Under the pieces are notes generated by a model, which ran no database searches, was not told the origin of the DNA, and was given only the letters and a program-made list of their open reading frames with translations. Position numbers and translations under genes: made by a program. This document shows, piece by piece, positions 46,988-56,963 of a DNA stretch of 64,000 nt. The first letter of the stretch is position 1. Each line of letters starts with the position of its first letter. The DNA is from Mucilaginibacter xinganensis (GTDB lineage Bacteria; Bacteroidota; Bacteroidia; Sphingobacteriales; Sphingobacteriaceae), in NCBI RefSeq assembly GCF_002257585.1, contig NZ_CP022743.1, positions 1,922,001 to 1,986,000 of the forward strand. Direction: 5' to 3'.

Positions 46988-49345
46988 ATGCTTAAAAACT
47001 ATATCAAAACCGCCTGGCGTAATTTGTTAAAGAACAAATTTTATTCGCTTATAAACATCGCCGGGCTAACTGCTGGCCTGGCTATCGGAATCCTCATATT
47101 GTTATGGGTTCAGGACGAACTAAGTTTTGATAACTTTCACAAACAAACTTCCAATATTTACAGGCTGGAGCTTTTTGGCGGTACAGGAGCCAGCAAGCAG
47201 ATCTGGACGGTTGGTGTTGCGCCAATGGGGCCGCTGCTAAAGCAACAACTGCCCGAAGTGAAGGATGCGGTGCGACTTACCGGTAACTATAATTTTTCGC
47301 TTTATAAGTTTAAAGACAAAGTTTTTGGGGATGAAAATGCAACTTTTGCCGACCCCTCGTTTTTCTCGGTGTTCGACTTCTCGATTGTTCAGGGTGATGC
47401 ATCAAAACCGTTTGCAAATGACAATTCTGTTGTGATCACTAAGAAAACAGCTGAGAAGTTCTTTGGCGGCGAGAACCCATTAGGCAAGGTTATCATTGCA
47501 GATGAAAAGGAGAACTTTACAGTGAGTGCTGTGATTAATGATTTTCCTAAAAACTCCAGGTTTGACTTTGACATGATCATGCCAATGAGCTACCATGTAA
47601 AAAGTATGCTTGCTCAAAAAAATGATGTTAATTCTAATTTTTCACACTTCTCCTACGAGACTTATTTGCAGCTAAAACAGGGTGTTTCCTTAAATAATCT
47701 TGCGGTAAGGATCCGGCAGATCCACCTTAACCATAAACCGGAGGATACTGATGCCGAATACCTTTTGCTGCCCTTATCCAAGATGCATTTATATAATGCC
47801 GACCTTACTGATAAAGGAATGAGCACTGTCAGGATCTTTATCGTGGTAGCGTTGCTGATACTGGTTATTGCATGTATCAATTACGTTAATCTTTCAACCG
47901 CCCGTTCCATGCTGCGGTCAAAAGAAATAAGTATGCGTAAAATTGTGGGTGCTGCAAAAATCCAACTTTTTATGCAGTTTATAGTTGAAACAGCGCTGCT
48001 ATTTTCCCTTGCGGTTATCCTGGCGCTTTTCGTTATTTCGGCCTTAATGCCGGCTTTTAACCAGTTGGCTGGTAAACAACTGTCGCTCAATTTGTCCGAT
48101 TACCACGTATGGACAATTATACTTTTATCTATCGCCGGTACTTTGGCGGCCTCCAGTATTTATCCCGCCCTTTTGTTGTCCTCATTTGAGCCGTTAAAGG
48201 CATTAAAGGGGAAGATTTCAGCAGGGATAGGCGATGTAATGTTCCGTAAAATACTGGTTGTTACACAGTTTGTTTTTTCAGTGGTGCTCATAATTGGCAC
48301 AATAGTTATTACGAGCCAGTTAAATTATATCCGCTCAAAAAAATTGGGGTACGACAAAACCAACGTCTTTTCGTTCTGGATGCGCGATGCTGCCAAACAC
48401 TACGACGCTGTAAAAGCTGAATTATTAAAACAGCCGGGCGTATTGGCTGTAACGCGGTCAAATCAAAATATTGTAAGGTTCGGCGGAATGTCGGGTGATA
48501 ACGACTGGGATGGTAAAGCTCCAAACTCAACTTTTATCGTTCACCCGATCGTGATAGATAAAGACTTCATCCCGTTCTTTAAAATGCAGCTGATAGCGGG
48601 CGCATCATTTACGGGAGCAGCAAGTGATACCGCAAACTATATTTTAAATGAAGCCGCAATTAACGAGATGGGATTGAAAAACCCTATCGGCAAGCGCTTC
48701 CGGATGAATACCATTACCGGTAAAATAATAGGGGTGGTTAAGGATTTTCATTATGCATCAATGAAAGAAAAAATAGCACCTGCGCTGTTCTGGTATGCAC
48801 CGCAATATTTTAGCACTGTTTATGTAAAAACCACCACAAACGATGCGAAGAAAGCAATAGCTGCCGCACAGGTGCAGTTTAAACAATACAACGGGCAATA
48901 TCCTTTTGGTTACGCTTTTTTAGATGATGTATTTAACGGCCTTTACCAATCAGAACAACGCGAAGGAACATTGTTTAATTATTTTGCCGCAATAGCCATT
49001 ATGATCTCCTGCCTGGGCTTGTTGGGTCTTGCTGCGTTTACCGCTCAGGTTCGTACGCGAGAAATTGGCGTACGTAAAGTATTGGGCGCCAGCGTGGGCC
49101 GAATTGTAGGTTTGCTTGCACAGGATTTTATAAAACTGGTGTTTATCGCCATTATAATTGCAATCCCGGTTGCTTGGTTTGCCATGCACAGTTGGCTGCA
49201 AAGTTTTGCTTATCGCATTAATTTAAGCTGGTGGGTATTTGTGGCAGCGGGAGCAATCGCTATTGTAATTGCTTTTGTCACTATCAGCTTTCAGTCTGTT
49301 AAAGCCGCGCTTACAAACCCCGTTAAAAGTTTACGCAGTGAATGA
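46988..49345 (+). CDS. MacB/FtsX-type ABC transporter permease (second of three)
   Basis: A 785-residue paralogue of the preceding permease with the same double FtsX plan: start MLKNYIKTAWRNLLKNKFYS, first coupling helix MLRSKEISMRKIVGAAK near 315, second VRTREIGVRKVLGASVG near 695, ending NPVKSLRSE, the tail motif shared by all three. It begins 78 bases after the first permease and is probably on the same transcript. No substrate can be named. Family members export macrolides, peptides or lipoproteins, or act as mechanical transmitters. Confidence 0.92.
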   Translation: MLKNYIKTAWRNLLKNKFYSLINIAGLTAGLAIGILILLWVQDELSFDNFHKQTSNIYRLELFGGTGASKQIWTVGVAPMGPLLKQQLPEVKDAVRLTGNYNFSLYKFKDKVFGDENATFADPSFFSVFDFSIVQGDASKPFANDNSVVITKKTAEKFFGGENPLGKVIIADEKENFTVSAVINDFPKNSRFDFDMIMPMSYHVKSMLAQKNDVNSNFSHFSYETYLQLKQGVSLNNLAVRIRQIHLNHKPEDTDAEYLLLPLSKMHLYNADLTDKGMSTVRIFIVVALLILVIACINYVNLSTARSMLRSKEISMRKIVGAAKIQLFMQFIVETALLFSLAVILALFVISALMPAFNQLAGKQLSLNLSDYHVWTIILLSIAGTLAASSIYPALLLSSFEPLKALKGKISAGIGDVMFRKILVVTQFVFSVVLIIGTIVITSQLNYIRSKKLGYDKTNVFSFWMRDAAKHYDAVKAELLKQPGVLAVTRSNQNIVRFGGMSGDNDWDGKAPNSTFIVHPIVIDKDFIPFFKMQLIAGASFTGAASDTANYILNEAAINEMGLKNPIGKRFRMNTITGKIIGVVKDFHYASMKEKIAPALFWYAPQYFSTVYVKTTTNDAKKAIAAAQVQFKQYNGQYPFGYAFLDDVFNGLYQSEQREGTLFNYFAAIAIMISCLGLLGLAAFTAQVRTREIGVRKVLGASVGRIVGLLAQDFIKLVFIAIIIAIPVAWFAMHSWLQSFAYRINLSWWVFVAAGAIAIVIAFVTISFQSVKAALTNPVKSLRSE

Positions 49346-49507
49346 TTTTATAAACATACTATCAGGATGCTGACACTAACGTTTTTATTTAAATATTGAG
49401 TCGATTTTGTAACAGAATGACTACTTTCGAGCCTAATTGTAAACCGTTTTTGGTTATATAAAACAGGGTGTTGAATTTCAATTAGCCCGGTTATTTTAAA
49501 TGGGCTT

Positions 49508-50785
49508 ATGAAGTTTTTTCTATCGTTAGGTATTTTTATTGTTTCTATATTGTTGGCGGCGCAGCTATCTGCACAGCAAAACCCGGTGATTTTAAAGAGA
49601 ATTCCTGTCGGGCGCAAAGTTGGAGTAATAAAAGATACTGTTACGATTGATACGTTAAGCAGTAATAACAAAGTCAGCATTCGTGATCAAAAAGACATCG
49701 GCGATGTATTAACCAAGCTATTTCACAGCAAACCAAGTCCAGAGGTTGATTCAATTACATCTAAGCCCGAAATTTCATTAGCTCCCGCAATAGGCTATAC
49801 CTTATTATCCAGATTTGCACTGGTGCTTTCGGGGAATGCTATTTTTAAAACGGGTCCACAATCTCGGATCTCAACGGTTATCGCAAGCGCGTCATATACA
49901 CAAAACAAGCAGTTGATATTACCTGTTCAAACCAATATTTGGAGTAAGGACAACAGATATAATTTTGTGGGCGAATATCAATATTATAAATACCCGCAAA
50001 GCACATACGGACTCGGCAGTAATTCAAATATTAAGAATGCAGATCCGATGGATTATTCTTATTTTAAATTTTATCAAACTGCCCTGAGGCGTATAGCAGG
50101 TAATTTGTATGCCGGGCTTGGTTTCATATTTGGCACACACTGGAATATTTCTGATAAGGGTGATATAAATGGCGCGATACCGGACTATGCTGTTTACGGA
50201 AAAGCTTCACACACGGTAGCCTCAGGGCTAACCTTTAATATGCTGCTTGATTCAAGGGATAATGCGATAAACCCATTAAAAGGCGGCTATGCAGCCATCC
50301 AATACCGCGACAATTATAGCTTTTTGGGAAGCACCACGCCGTGGCGTTCACTGATCATTGATTTACGCAAGTATTTCAGGCTTTCTGATAATTCAGATAA
50401 CGTGCTGGCATTTTGGAGTTATAACTGGTTGATATTAAGCGGCAGGCCCGGATATCTTGATTTACCAAGTACGCAGTGGGATGGCAATTCCGCCACCGGC
50501 AGGGGATATATCCAGGGCAGGTTTCGCGGGGCGCAGATGGTGTACCTGGAGAGTGAGTACCGGTTTAAAATTACCAGGAACGGCTTGCTTGGCGGTGTGT
50601 TGTTTTTAAACGGAGAATCGTTTTCTGCAGCGCCGGGAACCAGTTTACAACGCATCCAGCCTGGCTACGGGCCCGGCTTGCGTTTAAAACTCAATAAAAA
50701 GTCAAATACCAATATTACAATTGACTATGGCTTTGGCCGGCAAGGGTCAAACGGGTTATTTATTGACGTTGGCGAGGCCTTTTAG
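49508..50785 (+). CDS. Outer membrane barrel protein, BamA/TamA (D15) surface-antigen type without POTRA
   Basis: A 425-residue exported protein with signal peptide ending in SAQQ near residue 23. A short linker region (25-85) is followed by a barrel of alternating strands; the part GRGYIQGRFRGAQMVYLESEYRF near 325-350 corresponds to the loop-6 and following strand of Omp85 barrels and the chain ends VGEAF. There is no room for POTRA domains, so this is the short surface-antigen form. It lies between the second and third permeases on the same strand, but with gaps of 162 and over 250 bases on each side, so cotranscription is not certain. Confidence 0.78.
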   Translation: MKFFLSLGIFIVSILLAAQLSAQQNPVILKRIPVGRKVGVIKDTVTIDTLSSNNKVSIRDQKDIGDVLTKLFHSKPSPEVDSITSKPEISLAPAIGYTLLSRFALVLSGNAIFKTGPQSRISTVIASASYTQNKQLILPVQTNIWSKDNRYNFVGEYQYYKYPQSTYGLGSNSNIKNADPMDYSYFKFYQTALRRIAGNLYAGLGFIFGTHWNISDKGDINGAIPDYAVYGKASHTVASGLTFNMLLDSRDNAINPLKGGYAAIQYRDNYSFLGSTTPWRSLIIDLRKYFRLSDNSDNVLAFWSYNWLILSGRPGYLDLPSTQWDGNSATGRGYIQGRFRGAQMVYLESEYRFKITRNGLLGGVLFLNGESFSAAPGTSLQRIQPGYGPGLRLKLNKKSNTNITIDYGFGRQGSNGLFIDVGEAF

Positions 50786-50991
50786 GTGCTTAATTTATAT
50801 CTGACATAACGCATAATATAACGTACAAACAGATATTAAAATTGGAGCAGGCAGCAACCCGATCTGTATGGTGTCTCAAATTCGTTAAAGCTAAGCGGTC
50901 TGAAAATTAATTCCGGTTTATTGTTATTAATTCAAATTGTTAAATCCTGTTAAAACTTGTTAAATATCTGTTAATCAGTTATTAAATAGTC

Positions 50992-51020
50992 TTTGGCGTA
51001 GCGCGTATCAGTTACATTTG
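50992..51020 (+). promoter_or_regulatory. Complete Bacteroidota promoter for the third permease
   Basis: TTTG at 50992-50995 and TACATTTG at 51013-51020 are separated by 17 bases, matching the -33/-7 promoter of this phylum. Transcription would begin near 51027, which excludes start codons upstream of that point and supports ATG 51039. Confidence 0.7.
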
Positions 51021-51038
51021 TGTACCAACAATTGTATC

Positions 51039-53402
51039 ATGATAAAAAGCTATTTTAAAATCGCCTGGCGTAATATTATCCGTCATAAAAGTTTTTCATT
51101 CATCAATATCGGCGGTTTGTCAATAGGTATTGCGGCATGTCTTCTTATCTCATTGTATGTGCACTACCAGCTAAGTTATGATGGGTATCAAGTAAAAAAA
51201 GACAGGATAATTCGCATCACCAACTTGATGCATACGCCCGAAAATGATAATGTTAACATGGCGTTAACGCCTGCGCTGTTGGCTTCAGCATTAAATCATA
51301 ACTATCCAGAGGTAGAAACTGCTGTACGCTTTGAGCCGGACGGCGGTATAATGAAGGTGAATAATCAATTGTTCAGAGAGGATAATGTTTATAAAGCAGA
51401 TGCCAATATATTTAACGTTTTTACTTTCAAATTTGCAGCAGGCGATCCTTTTCAGGCGCTTCGCGACCCAAGCAGTATGGTGATAAGTGAAACGCTGGCG
51501 AAAAAATATTTCACCAGCGGCGATGCTATTGGCAAAAGCATTAACCATAATGGCAAAACTTACCGGGTATCAGCCGTGTTTTATGATTTGCCGGAAAATT
51601 CAGACATGAAAATCAGCGCCCTTTTTGCAGGCGACTATTCAAAAGTAACAACCTGGCTGGCCGATGATTTTTCAGTTTACACTTTTGTGCTTTTTAAACA
51701 AAAACCTGATTTAACAGCTTTTGAAAACAAGCTGGCGAAGATCTCTAAACAGCAGATCCAGCCGGAGTTAAATAAAATAGGTGCGGTAAAATACTCCATG
51801 AAATTTAACACGGAGTATTTGGCCGGTGTGCATTTTAGCGAGGGGAAATTAGGCGACGTTGTGAAAGGCGATAAACAGCTGGTTTATATTTTCTCGGCGT
51901 TATCAATAGTAATATTGGTAATCGCGTTGCTAAATTATATCAATCTGTCAACCGCCAGGGCTGCCGAAAGGGCAAAGGAAGTAGGGGTACGAAAAGTGAA
52001 CGGTGCAGTTCAATCAAGCCTTGTGGGTCAGTTTTTGTTCGAGTCTTTTTTTGTTACCCTAATTGCACTGGTCATAGCCATTGCTTTAACAATAATAATG
52101 TTGCCGTTTTTAAATACCCTGCTTCAAATCAACATCTCTTTCTGGAGTTCGTTGATTAGTTTCCTTGTTATTTGCGGACTGGTTTTAGCCTCATCGTTAT
52201 TAACAGGCTTATACCCGGCATTCGTATTGTCAGCTTTTCAGCCCATCACTGCCTTAAAGGGAAATTTTAAACATGTAGCAAAGGGGATAACTATGAGGAA
52301 AGTTATTACTGTTACCCAGTTTGTAATAGCAACGGTTATGATAGCGGGGGCATTCATTATGAACCGCCAGATAAATTACGTCCGGAACAGGTCATTGGGT
52401 TATGATAAAAACCAGGTATTAAGTATATCGCTGCCTTCAGATTCAGTGGCATTGCTGCGGGTTACGCCCTTTAATAATGCACTTCGGCAATTGAGCCAGG
52501 TAAAAGGCACCTCCGTTCAAAATGGGCTGTCAATAATTAACGGTATCCAGGCTAAGTCAACCACTATGATTAAATCAAATGGTACTAAGCGGGAATTAAT
52601 GTCAAATTACTTTTCTGTTGATGATAAATTTATCCCCATACTGAATATGAAGCTTGCTGCCGGCAGAAATTTTTCAGAAAGTATGGCCACCGATAAAAAG
52701 GAAGGTTTTATTGTAAACGAGGCATTTGTAAAGCAGGTAGGGTGGAGCAATCCAATAGGCCAGCCTATAGAAGGATTTGATCATAAAGGATATGTAGTGG
52801 GTGTAGTTAAGAATTTTAATTACGAATCTATGCACAGTCCAATTGCACCGTTGGTAATGGTTTATACTACCTTTCGGCCTTCATCTGTTTTAGTAAAAAT
52901 AAATCCAAATAACCTCCAACTGGTAAAAAATACATGGCAGACCTATTTTCCCGACGTGCCTTTTACTTTTGAGTTTATGGATAGCGCATTTAATATTGTT
53001 TATCAAAAGGATGTAACCAGTATTAAACTGTTTAACTACTTTACCATCCTTTCAATTGTTTTAGCCTGCCTGGGGTTGTACGGGCTTGCTCACCTAATGG
53101 CAACTCAGCGTACCAAAGAAATCGGGATCCGTAAGGTATTGGGCGCCGCAGTAAACCGGTTAATTATTTTGCTCGTAAAAGATTTTGTAAAGTTGATAGC
53201 TATAGCGGCTATTTTAGCCATTCCGGCCACCTGGCTCATAATGAACAAGTGGCTTACTTTATATGCTTATCACATTAATATCAATTGGTGGCTACTGGTT
53301 ACACCTGTTTTTATGATCCTGCTCATTTCAATTTTGGTGATAAGTTATCAAACCATAAAAGTAGCGGTTACAAACCCGGTAAAAAGCTTAAAGAGCGAAT
53401 GA
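51039..53402 (+). CDS. MacB/FtsX-type ABC transporter permease (third of three)
   Basis: From ATG 51039 the protein has 787 residues beginning MIKSYFKIAWRNIIRHKSFS; an upstream in-frame codon at 51018 lies inside the promoter and is unlikely. Two FtsX units are present, with coupling helices RAKEVGVRKVNGAV near 310 and QRTKEIGIRKVLGAAVN near 690, and the family ending NPVKSLKSE. It has its own promoter, unlike the second permease, so it can be expressed apart from the other two. No ATPase partner is in the window. Confidence 0.92.
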   Translation: MIKSYFKIAWRNIIRHKSFSFINIGGLSIGIAACLLISLYVHYQLSYDGYQVKKDRIIRITNLMHTPENDNVNMALTPALLASALNHNYPEVETAVRFEPDGGIMKVNNQLFREDNVYKADANIFNVFTFKFAAGDPFQALRDPSSMVISETLAKKYFTSGDAIGKSINHNGKTYRVSAVFYDLPENSDMKISALFAGDYSKVTTWLADDFSVYTFVLFKQKPDLTAFENKLAKISKQQIQPELNKIGAVKYSMKFNTEYLAGVHFSEGKLGDVVKGDKQLVYIFSALSIVILVIALLNYINLSTARAAERAKEVGVRKVNGAVQSSLVGQFLFESFFVTLIALVIAIALTIIMLPFLNTLLQINISFWSSLISFLVICGLVLASSLLTGLYPAFVLSAFQPITALKGNFKHVAKGITMRKVITVTQFVIATVMIAGAFIMNRQINYVRNRSLGYDKNQVLSISLPSDSVALLRVTPFNNALRQLSQVKGTSVQNGLSIINGIQAKSTTMIKSNGTKRELMSNYFSVDDKFIPILNMKLAAGRNFSESMATDKKEGFIVNEAFVKQVGWSNPIGQPIEGFDHKGYVVGVVKNFNYESMHSPIAPLVMVYTTFRPSSVLVKINPNNLQLVKNTWQTYFPDVPFTFEFMDSAFNIVYQKDVTSIKLFNYFTILSIVLACLGLYGLAHLMATQRTKEIGIRKVLGAAVNRLIILLVKDFVKLIAIAAILAIPATWLIMNKWLTLYAYHININWWLLVTPVFMILLISILVISYQTIKVAVTNPVKSLKSE

Positions 53403-53408
53403 AATATT

Positions 53409-53786
53409 TTATGCGTGTGCCATACTAGCTTCAATGCACTCTTTCACTGTTTTCAATACTTCAGCTATGTCAAATGGTTTGGCAATAAAAGCATCAGACC
53501 CGTAGTTGCCCAGTGAGTCAAGTACTCTTGGATATGCCGATAGCATAATAACGGGTATTGCAGAAGTTTCTTTGGTAGTTTTGATTTCATGGCAAAGTTC
53601 TCCGCCATTTATTCTTTCCAATAAAAAATCAAGCATTACAAGGTCGGGAGCGAATTGAGCAATGCTCTTTGTTATGGAATCAGTGTAATTTAGCCCTGTT
53701 ACCTCGTATCCTTCCAGTTCAAGAAGCTCTTTAAGTATATTTAAGATATCCTGGTTATCTTCTACCAATAGGATTTTTTTTGCCAT
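53409..53786 (-). CDS. Stand-alone response regulator receiver (first of two)
   Basis: A 125-residue CheY-like receiver with no output domain. Visible sites are the acidic pair Glu9-Asp10 (LLVEDN), phosphoacceptor Asp53 (LVMLDFLL), Ser83 in MLSAYP and Lys103 in IAKPFD. It is a close paralogue of the receiver at 54701-55078 (shared GYEV-x-GLN, DLVMLDFLL, NGGELC, GFIAKPF/AFIAKPF); the two lie on the same strand on either side of an SDR gene. No kinase is adjacent. It may relay phosphate to another protein. Confidence 0.93.
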   Translation of the reverse strand: MAKKILLVEDNQDILNILKELLELEGYEVTGLNYTDSITKSIAQFAPDLVMLDFLLERINGGELCHEIKTTKETSAIPVIMLSAYPRVLDSLGNYGSDAFIAKPFDIAEVLKTVKECIEASMAHA

Positions 53787-53897
53787 GTTTGATAATAGGT
53801 GGATTTATAACATTTAACGGCAACTATTGTTTAAAAAATATTTGTATAGAAACCAATGGCAGGCGCTCAGGTTTGCCGCAAAAACGTACTTTTATAA

Positions 53898-54662
53898 ATG
53901 ACTTTTGATTTTAAAGATAAGGATATACTGATCACCGGGGGCTCTGGTGGTATAGGAAGCGTTACCGCACGGTTATTTGCAGAGGCCGGCGCCAATGTCA
54001 TAATTACCTATAACAATAATTTGGATGCGGCTAAACAGGTAATTTCTTCGCTTAAACCAGGTAATCACAGCATATACCAGCTGGATATAGCCATTCCGGA
54101 AGTTGTTCAGGAATTTTTTAGTTTATATTCAGAAAAATATAAAAAGCTGGATGTATTGGTTAACAATGCTGCAATATTTACAGAACATAAAATCCTTGAA
54201 ACCAGTTACGAAAACTGGCAGAAAAGCTGGGACGATACACTTAGGGCTAACCTGGCCGGGCCCGCTAACATGTGCTATTTTGCGTCGCGTTTAATGATCA
54301 ACCAAAACGGCGGAAAAATTATCAATATTTCGTCAAGGGGAGCATTTAGAGGTGAGCCTGATCATCCTGCTTATGGCGCAAGTAAAGCCGGATTGAACGC
54401 CATGAGCCAATCGCTGGCCATTGCTTTGGCTCCGCATAACATCAGTGTGCATGTTATTGCTCCGGGGTTTGTAGAAACTGATATGGCGGCGGGTGTGTTA
54501 AATAGCCCCGCGGGCGAGCAGATCAGGAAGCAAAGCCCTTTTGGCAGGGTTGCCAGGCCGGAAGAGGTGGCCCGGTTGATTGCAGTATATGCCAGTGAAG
54601 GGCTTGAATTTACAAGTGCAGGTATTGTTGATATTAACGGCGCATCGTATTTGCGGGGCTAA
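53898..54662 (+). CDS. Short-chain dehydrogenase/reductase
   Basis: A 254-residue classical SDR using NAD(P)H. The cofactor motif is TGGSGGIG (13-20), the structural NNAA at 89-92, catalytic Ser in NISSRG near 145, and the active-site YGASK with Tyr159 and Lys163. The C-terminal segment (VIAPGFVETDMA and VDINGASYLRG) is like FabG-type oxoacyl reductases. It stands alone on the plus strand between two receiver genes. The substrate is not evident, and the fatty-acid operon is absent, so a housekeeping FabG is unlikely. Confidence 0.93.
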   Translation: MTFDFKDKDILITGGSGGIGSVTARLFAEAGANVIITYNNNLDAAKQVISSLKPGNHSIYQLDIAIPEVVQEFFSLYSEKYKKLDVLVNNAAIFTEHKILETSYENWQKSWDDTLRANLAGPANMCYFASRLMINQNGGKIINISSRGAFRGEPDHPAYGASKAGLNAMSQSLAIALAPHNISVHVIAPGFVETDMAAGVLNSPAGEQIRKQSPFGRVARPEEVARLIAVYASEGLEFTSAGIVDINGASYLRG

Positions 54663-54700
54663 TCTGCACACTTGTCTTAGGCCGGGTAACTACAGATTTT

Positions 54701-55078
54701 TTAAGCAAGCACAGGTCGCTTTGATAAACAGCGTTCAACCATGTGCATCACGGCATCTATATTAAATGGTTTTGCAATAAAGCCGTCACATCCATAGTCG
54801 CCCAGCGATTCTATAAACCGTGGATAACCGGAAAGTATGATAACCGGCAATGGCTGCGTTGTTGCATTGTTTTTTAATTCGCGGCATAATTCTCCGCCGT
54901 TTACCCCGGGGAGTAAAAAATCCAGCATCACCAGGTCGGGTTTGTGCTGCCATACACTTTCTGTAATGGACGGGGTGTGATTTAATCCGGCTACTTCATA
55001 GCCCTCTTCATTCAGCAGGTCTGTTAAGATGCAAAGTATATCATAGTCATCTTCAACGATAAGGATTCTCTTCGACAT
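54701..55078 (-). CDS. Stand-alone response regulator receiver (second of two)
   Basis: A 125-residue receiver paralogous to the one at 53409-53786, with Glu9-Asp10, phosphoacceptor Asp53 (LVMLDFLLPG), Ser83 in ILSGYP and Lys103 in IAKPFN. The chain ends without an output domain. It is convergent with the SDR gene, leaving 38 bases between the stops. Equal length and shared motifs suggest duplication, with the SDR gene either inserted later or part of the duplicated unit. Confidence 0.93.
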   Translation of the reverse strand: MSKRILIVEDDYDILCILTDLLNEEGYEVAGLNHTPSITESVWQHKPDLVMLDFLLPGVNGGELCRELKNNATTQPLPVIILSGYPRFIESLGDYGCDGFIAKPFNIDAVMHMVERCLSKRPVLA

Positions 55079-55189
55079 AAGATTGGCAATTGGTGATGAT
55101 ATAACAGCTAAACAAATGTTTTTGTTTAAAACTATCCAATCAAAAATAGGGCGATCTTTTGTCTTTAAAGTTAGGGGAATGTTATAAAA

Positions 55190-56218
55190 TTAAGCCAATG
55201 CTTTTCTTACCGCGGGCGCTATTTTAGTACCATATAGTTCTATAGCCTTTAATACATCTGCATGCCGGGTGTGCCCGGTAACCAGTTGCGCCACAAACCT
55301 CGTGTTTTTAAAAAGTTCATGCTGCATCAGAATCTTATCAACAGCCTGCGACACGTCACCTACAATTAATGGTCCGTCTTTTCTTAACCATTCAAAATTT
55401 TGCCGGTTCATCGGGTCCCACCCGCGATCCCTGCCCACGCGGTTCATTAGCGCTTCATACGAAGGATAAAACTCATCGGCTGCGCGGCCTGAATTTTCAG
55501 CTACATAAAACTGTGATGAAATTGCCAGTTGCAGTTTAGCAACATCGTGCCCCGCCTTAGCTGCCGATTCCCTGTACAATTCTACAAAAGGAACAAAGTG
55601 TTTTGGTGCACTGCCCAGTATAGCGATGATCATTGGTAAATTTAAACTGCCGGCGCGTTTGGCAGATGCGGGTGTGCCGCCCACGCCTATCCAAACAGGA
55701 AGCGACTGCTGCAATGGCCGCGGATATACGCCCTGGTTAACAACAGGGGAACGGAACTTGCCCTTCCAATTCAGCATTTCATGCTTATTGATCTCTAAAA
55801 ATAGCTCCAGCTTTTCTGTAAAAAGCGCATCGTAATCGTCAAGGTCAAAACCAAATAGCGGGAATGATTCAATAAACGATCCACGCCCGGCAATCATTTC
55901 AGCCCGGCCGCCTGAAATTAGGTCAACGGTAGCAAAGTTTTGAAAGGTTCTTAACGGATCGGCAGAACTTAAAACGGTTACCGAACTGGATAACCGGATG
56001 TTTTTGGTGATAGCAGCAGCGCCTGCCATCAGTATTTCAGGAGCGGATATTACGAAGTCAGACCTGTGGTGTTCGCCGAATGCAAAAACGTCAAGCCCAA
56101 CCTCATCAGCCAGTTTAACCTCCTCAAGTAATTCCTGAACGCGTTTGTGTGCATTTACTGCTCCGCCTGGTTTATTGTCAGGCGTTACTTCGCCGAATGT
56201 ACTGATGCCTAATTCCAT
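55190..56218 (-). CDS. LLM class flavin-dependent oxidoreductase (luciferase-like)
   Basis: A 342-residue TIM-barrel flavin enzyme of the bacterial luciferase-like superfamily, which uses reduced FMN or F420-like cofactor. Family blocks are ELGISTFGEVTP at the start, EVGLDVFAFGEHHRSDF near 38-54, LSSSVTVLSSADPLRTFQNFATVDLISGGRAEM near 75-108, PVWIGVGGTPASAKRAG near 172 and RKDGPLIVGDVSQAVDKIL near 282. Related enzymes are often annotated as atypical oxidoreductases with unknown substrates. It is divergent from the DinB-like gene. Confidence 0.92.
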   Translation of the reverse strand: MELGISTFGEVTPDNKPGGAVNAHKRVQELLEEVKLADEVGLDVFAFGEHHRSDFVISAPEILMAGAAAITKNIRLSSSVTVLSSADPLRTFQNFATVDLISGGRAEMIAGRGSFIESFPLFGFDLDDYDALFTEKLELFLEINKHEMLNWKGKFRSPVVNQGVYPRPLQQSLPVWIGVGGTPASAKRAGSLNLPMIIAILGSAPKHFVPFVELYRESAAKAGHDVAKLQLAISSQFYVAENSGRAADEFYPSYEALMNRVGRDRGWDPMNRQNFEWLRKDGPLIVGDVSQAVDKILMQHELFKNTRFVAQLVTGHTRHADVLKAIELYGTKIAPAVRKALA

Positions 56219-56371
56219 ATTAATTTTCGTAGTCCGGGAAAATTCTCCTGTAATTTTTTGTTACGATACAAAATTACCCATTTATTTTTGCTGCGCCCGG
56301 CGAAGCGTCAGGCAGGCGTCAATTTTCGTTTTGCTGCCTGAATATTGCCTGTACAGACCCATCTTTACCAA

Positions 56372-56863
56372 ATGAATCAGCAAAAAATATTTGTACAAAT
56401 GGCGCTGCACAGCTGGAATACTCAGCTTGCACGTGCCGAAAAAATATTCAGCAGCTTTAGCGAAGCCGCATTTTATTTGCCTGTAGCGCCCGGTAAAAAC
56501 CGGGTCATTTACTTATACGGACATCTTGCCGCATATCACGATGCGCTCAAGGAAACACTGGGAATAGGTAAACGCACAGAGCCTGAATTTGCTGCTATAT
56601 TTCTGCAAAATCCGGATGACAGCGATGCTGTGATGCCATCAATAACTGAATTGAAGAAATACTGGGAGCTTGTCCACAGCGAATTAAATGAACTGTTTGC
56701 CAATACGTCCGAAGATGACTGGTTTAAACGGCATAATGCAATGACCGACGAAGATTTTGAAAAAGATCCATCACGAAACCGTTTGAGCGTGCTGCTGAAC
56801 AGGGCCAACCACATTGCTTATCACATTGGGCAGGTAATTTTGGTTAACCCCGGAAATAGTTAA
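56372..56863 (+). CDS. DinB-like four-helix protein
   Basis: From ATG 56372 the protein has 163 residues; a TTG at 56345 extends the frame by nine codons but gives no extra family sequence. It is a four-helix bundle of the DinB/YfiT type: MALHSWNTQLARAEKIFSSF, the first metal-ligand region GHLAAYHDALKETLG near 53, and the last helix NRANHIAYHIGQVILV with two histidines near 148-152, as expected for the nickel or zinc triad. Members act as thiol-dependent or otherwise metal-linked transferases, with the substrate unknown. Confidence 0.85.
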   Translation: MNQQKIFVQMALHSWNTQLARAEKIFSSFSEAAFYLPVAPGKNRVIYLYGHLAAYHDALKETLGIGKRTEPEFAAIFLQNPDDSDAVMPSITELKKYWELVHSELNELFANTSEDDWFKRHNAMTDEDFEKDPSRNRLSVLLNRANHIAYHIGQVILVNPGNS

Positions 56864-56963
56864 CGTTTTCCGGGTTAATTAACGTGAATTCTATATAGAT
56901 ATTAATGAAACATGTTAGTTATCAGTTATTTACATCTGGTTATTCCTTTGTAAAAATCAAATG

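Noticed and set aside
51018..51038. Upstream start for the third permease
   Set aside because: Lies in or right after the -7 box TACATTTG, before the expected transcription start.
56345..56371. TTG start for the DinB-like gene
   Set aside because: ATG 56372 gives a usual DinB length and there is no conserved sequence in the added nine codons.
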